Assembly (NCBI GenBank): GCA_017650255.1
Contig: JAGCFG010000114.1
Location: forward strand, 1-5,601
Origin: Alphaproteobacteria bacterium
GTDB lineage: Bacteria > Pseudomonadota > Alphaproteobacteria > RF32 > CAG-239
Direction of reading: 5' to 3'
Length of the DNA: 5,601 nt
The position numbers and the translations under genes are program-made. The notes under the pieces were generated by a model. It did not search any database, had not been told where the DNA came from, and saw only the letters and a list, made by a program, of their open reading frames with translations. How positions within the stretch are numbered: position 1 is the stretch's first letter; every line of letters begins with the position of its first letter. Below are positions 5,310-5,601 of the stretch, one piece after another.

Positions 5310-5601
5310 ATGAGTGACATTAAATCAGATTTTAAGAAGTGGTTGCAAGAGCATTTTAATAAATCGACTGCATACAGTTATTATGGCTTAGTGCAAAAAA
5401 TATTTAATAAGAATTTGGGTATCAGTCAAGATTGGCAACAATACTCTGAAAGTATTATGCCGTTGTTGGCTCGCTATTTCGAATTTGCTAATCGGGAATA
5501 TAAACTTGACCGTATAACAATCTGGTATGCTTTAGATTATTTTGATAAAATCTTGCAATTTATATATCCAAAGCAAAATAAATCCTATAAAAATGAGCCG
5601 G
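5310..5601 (+). CDS. Hypothetical protein, N-terminal fragment (possible SAM-like helical domain)
   Basis: The first 97 codons of a gene that leaves the window are open from ATG 5310, behind AAGGAG. The product begins MSDIKSDFKKWLQEHF and is rich in Tyr, Phe, Trp, Lys and Asn. It looks all-helical, with no signal peptide or membrane segment. The family is not recognised. The early pattern F-x-x-W-L (8-12) followed by S-T-A-Y-S-Y-Y (19-25) and a hydrophobic helix ending in IF faintly recalls the core-binding, SAM-like domain of tyrosine recombinases. That fold would also occur in some restriction and defence proteins. No catalytic residue can be seen because the rest is missing. It lies downstream of tRNA-Glu, a usual place for integrated DNA, but is in the wrong state of completeness to decide. 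It appears slightly more AT-rich than the glg genes. Coding status is likely; function is unknown. Confidence 0.7.
   Translation, partial: MSDIKSDFKKWLQEHFNKSTAYSYYGLVQKIFNKNLGISQDWQQYSESIMPLLARYFEFANREYKLDRITIWYALDYFDKILQFIYPKQNKSYKNEP

Noticed and set aside
1..5601. CRISPR array, insertion sequence or retroelement
   Set aside because: No regularly spaced repeats, no transposase or reverse transcriptase motifs and no paired terminal inverted repeats with target duplication were seen.

Overview
The window is an AT-rich bacterial stretch (G+C below about 40% by eye). It carries a glycogen and malto-oligosaccharide gene cluster on the left and a tRNA gene with less familiar sequence on the right. 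The long form of MalQ (710 aa with an N-terminal extension), a GlgX of the enterobacterial type and a 75-nt tRNA-Glu with an encoded CCA fit an AT-rich proteobacterium, perhaps an alphaproteobacterium. This placement is inference; no 16S rRNA or other phylogenetic marker is present.

Bases 1-4546 (+ strand) hold three tightly packed genes that look like the end of one operon: the 3' end of glgB (branching enzyme), a complete glgX (debranching enzyme) and a complete malQ (4-alpha-glucanotransferase). The gaps are 26 and 12 nt, and each downstream gene has its own Shine-Dalgarno sequence. GlgB makes alpha-1,6 branches, GlgX removes the short branch stubs left after phosphorylase digestion, and MalQ recycles the released maltotetraose and similar oligosaccharides. 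Together they cover glycogen remodelling and breakdown. The catalytic residues expected for GH13 and GH77 are present. The one oddity is that MalQ has Gly-Glu-Ser where the family usually has Gly-Glu-Asp.

A 57-aa minus-strand gene of unknown function (4543-4716) converges on malQ. The two stop codons overlap in a shared TTAA. To its right is a tRNA-Glu(UUC) gene (4844-4918) with a near-consensus sigma70-type promoter and a rho-independent terminator.

From 4959 to 5309 there is no convincing gene. This spacer is rich in structure: a degenerate direct repeat, a second short repeat, a long imperfect hairpin with a 14-bp palindromic core, a small GC-rich palindrome, and a pair of mutually exclusive hairpins. 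At 5310 a new + strand gene begins behind a strong Shine-Dalgarno and runs off the window. Its first 97 residues are not recognisable with confidence; they look all-helical and faintly resemble the core-binding (SAM-like) domain of tyrosine recombinases. A tRNA gene followed by repeat-rich spacer and an unfamiliar gene is the classic layout of an integration site, but no att duplication or complete integrase is visible. The right-hand 640 bases are therefore the part most worth extending. No complete new system can be demonstrated from this window.
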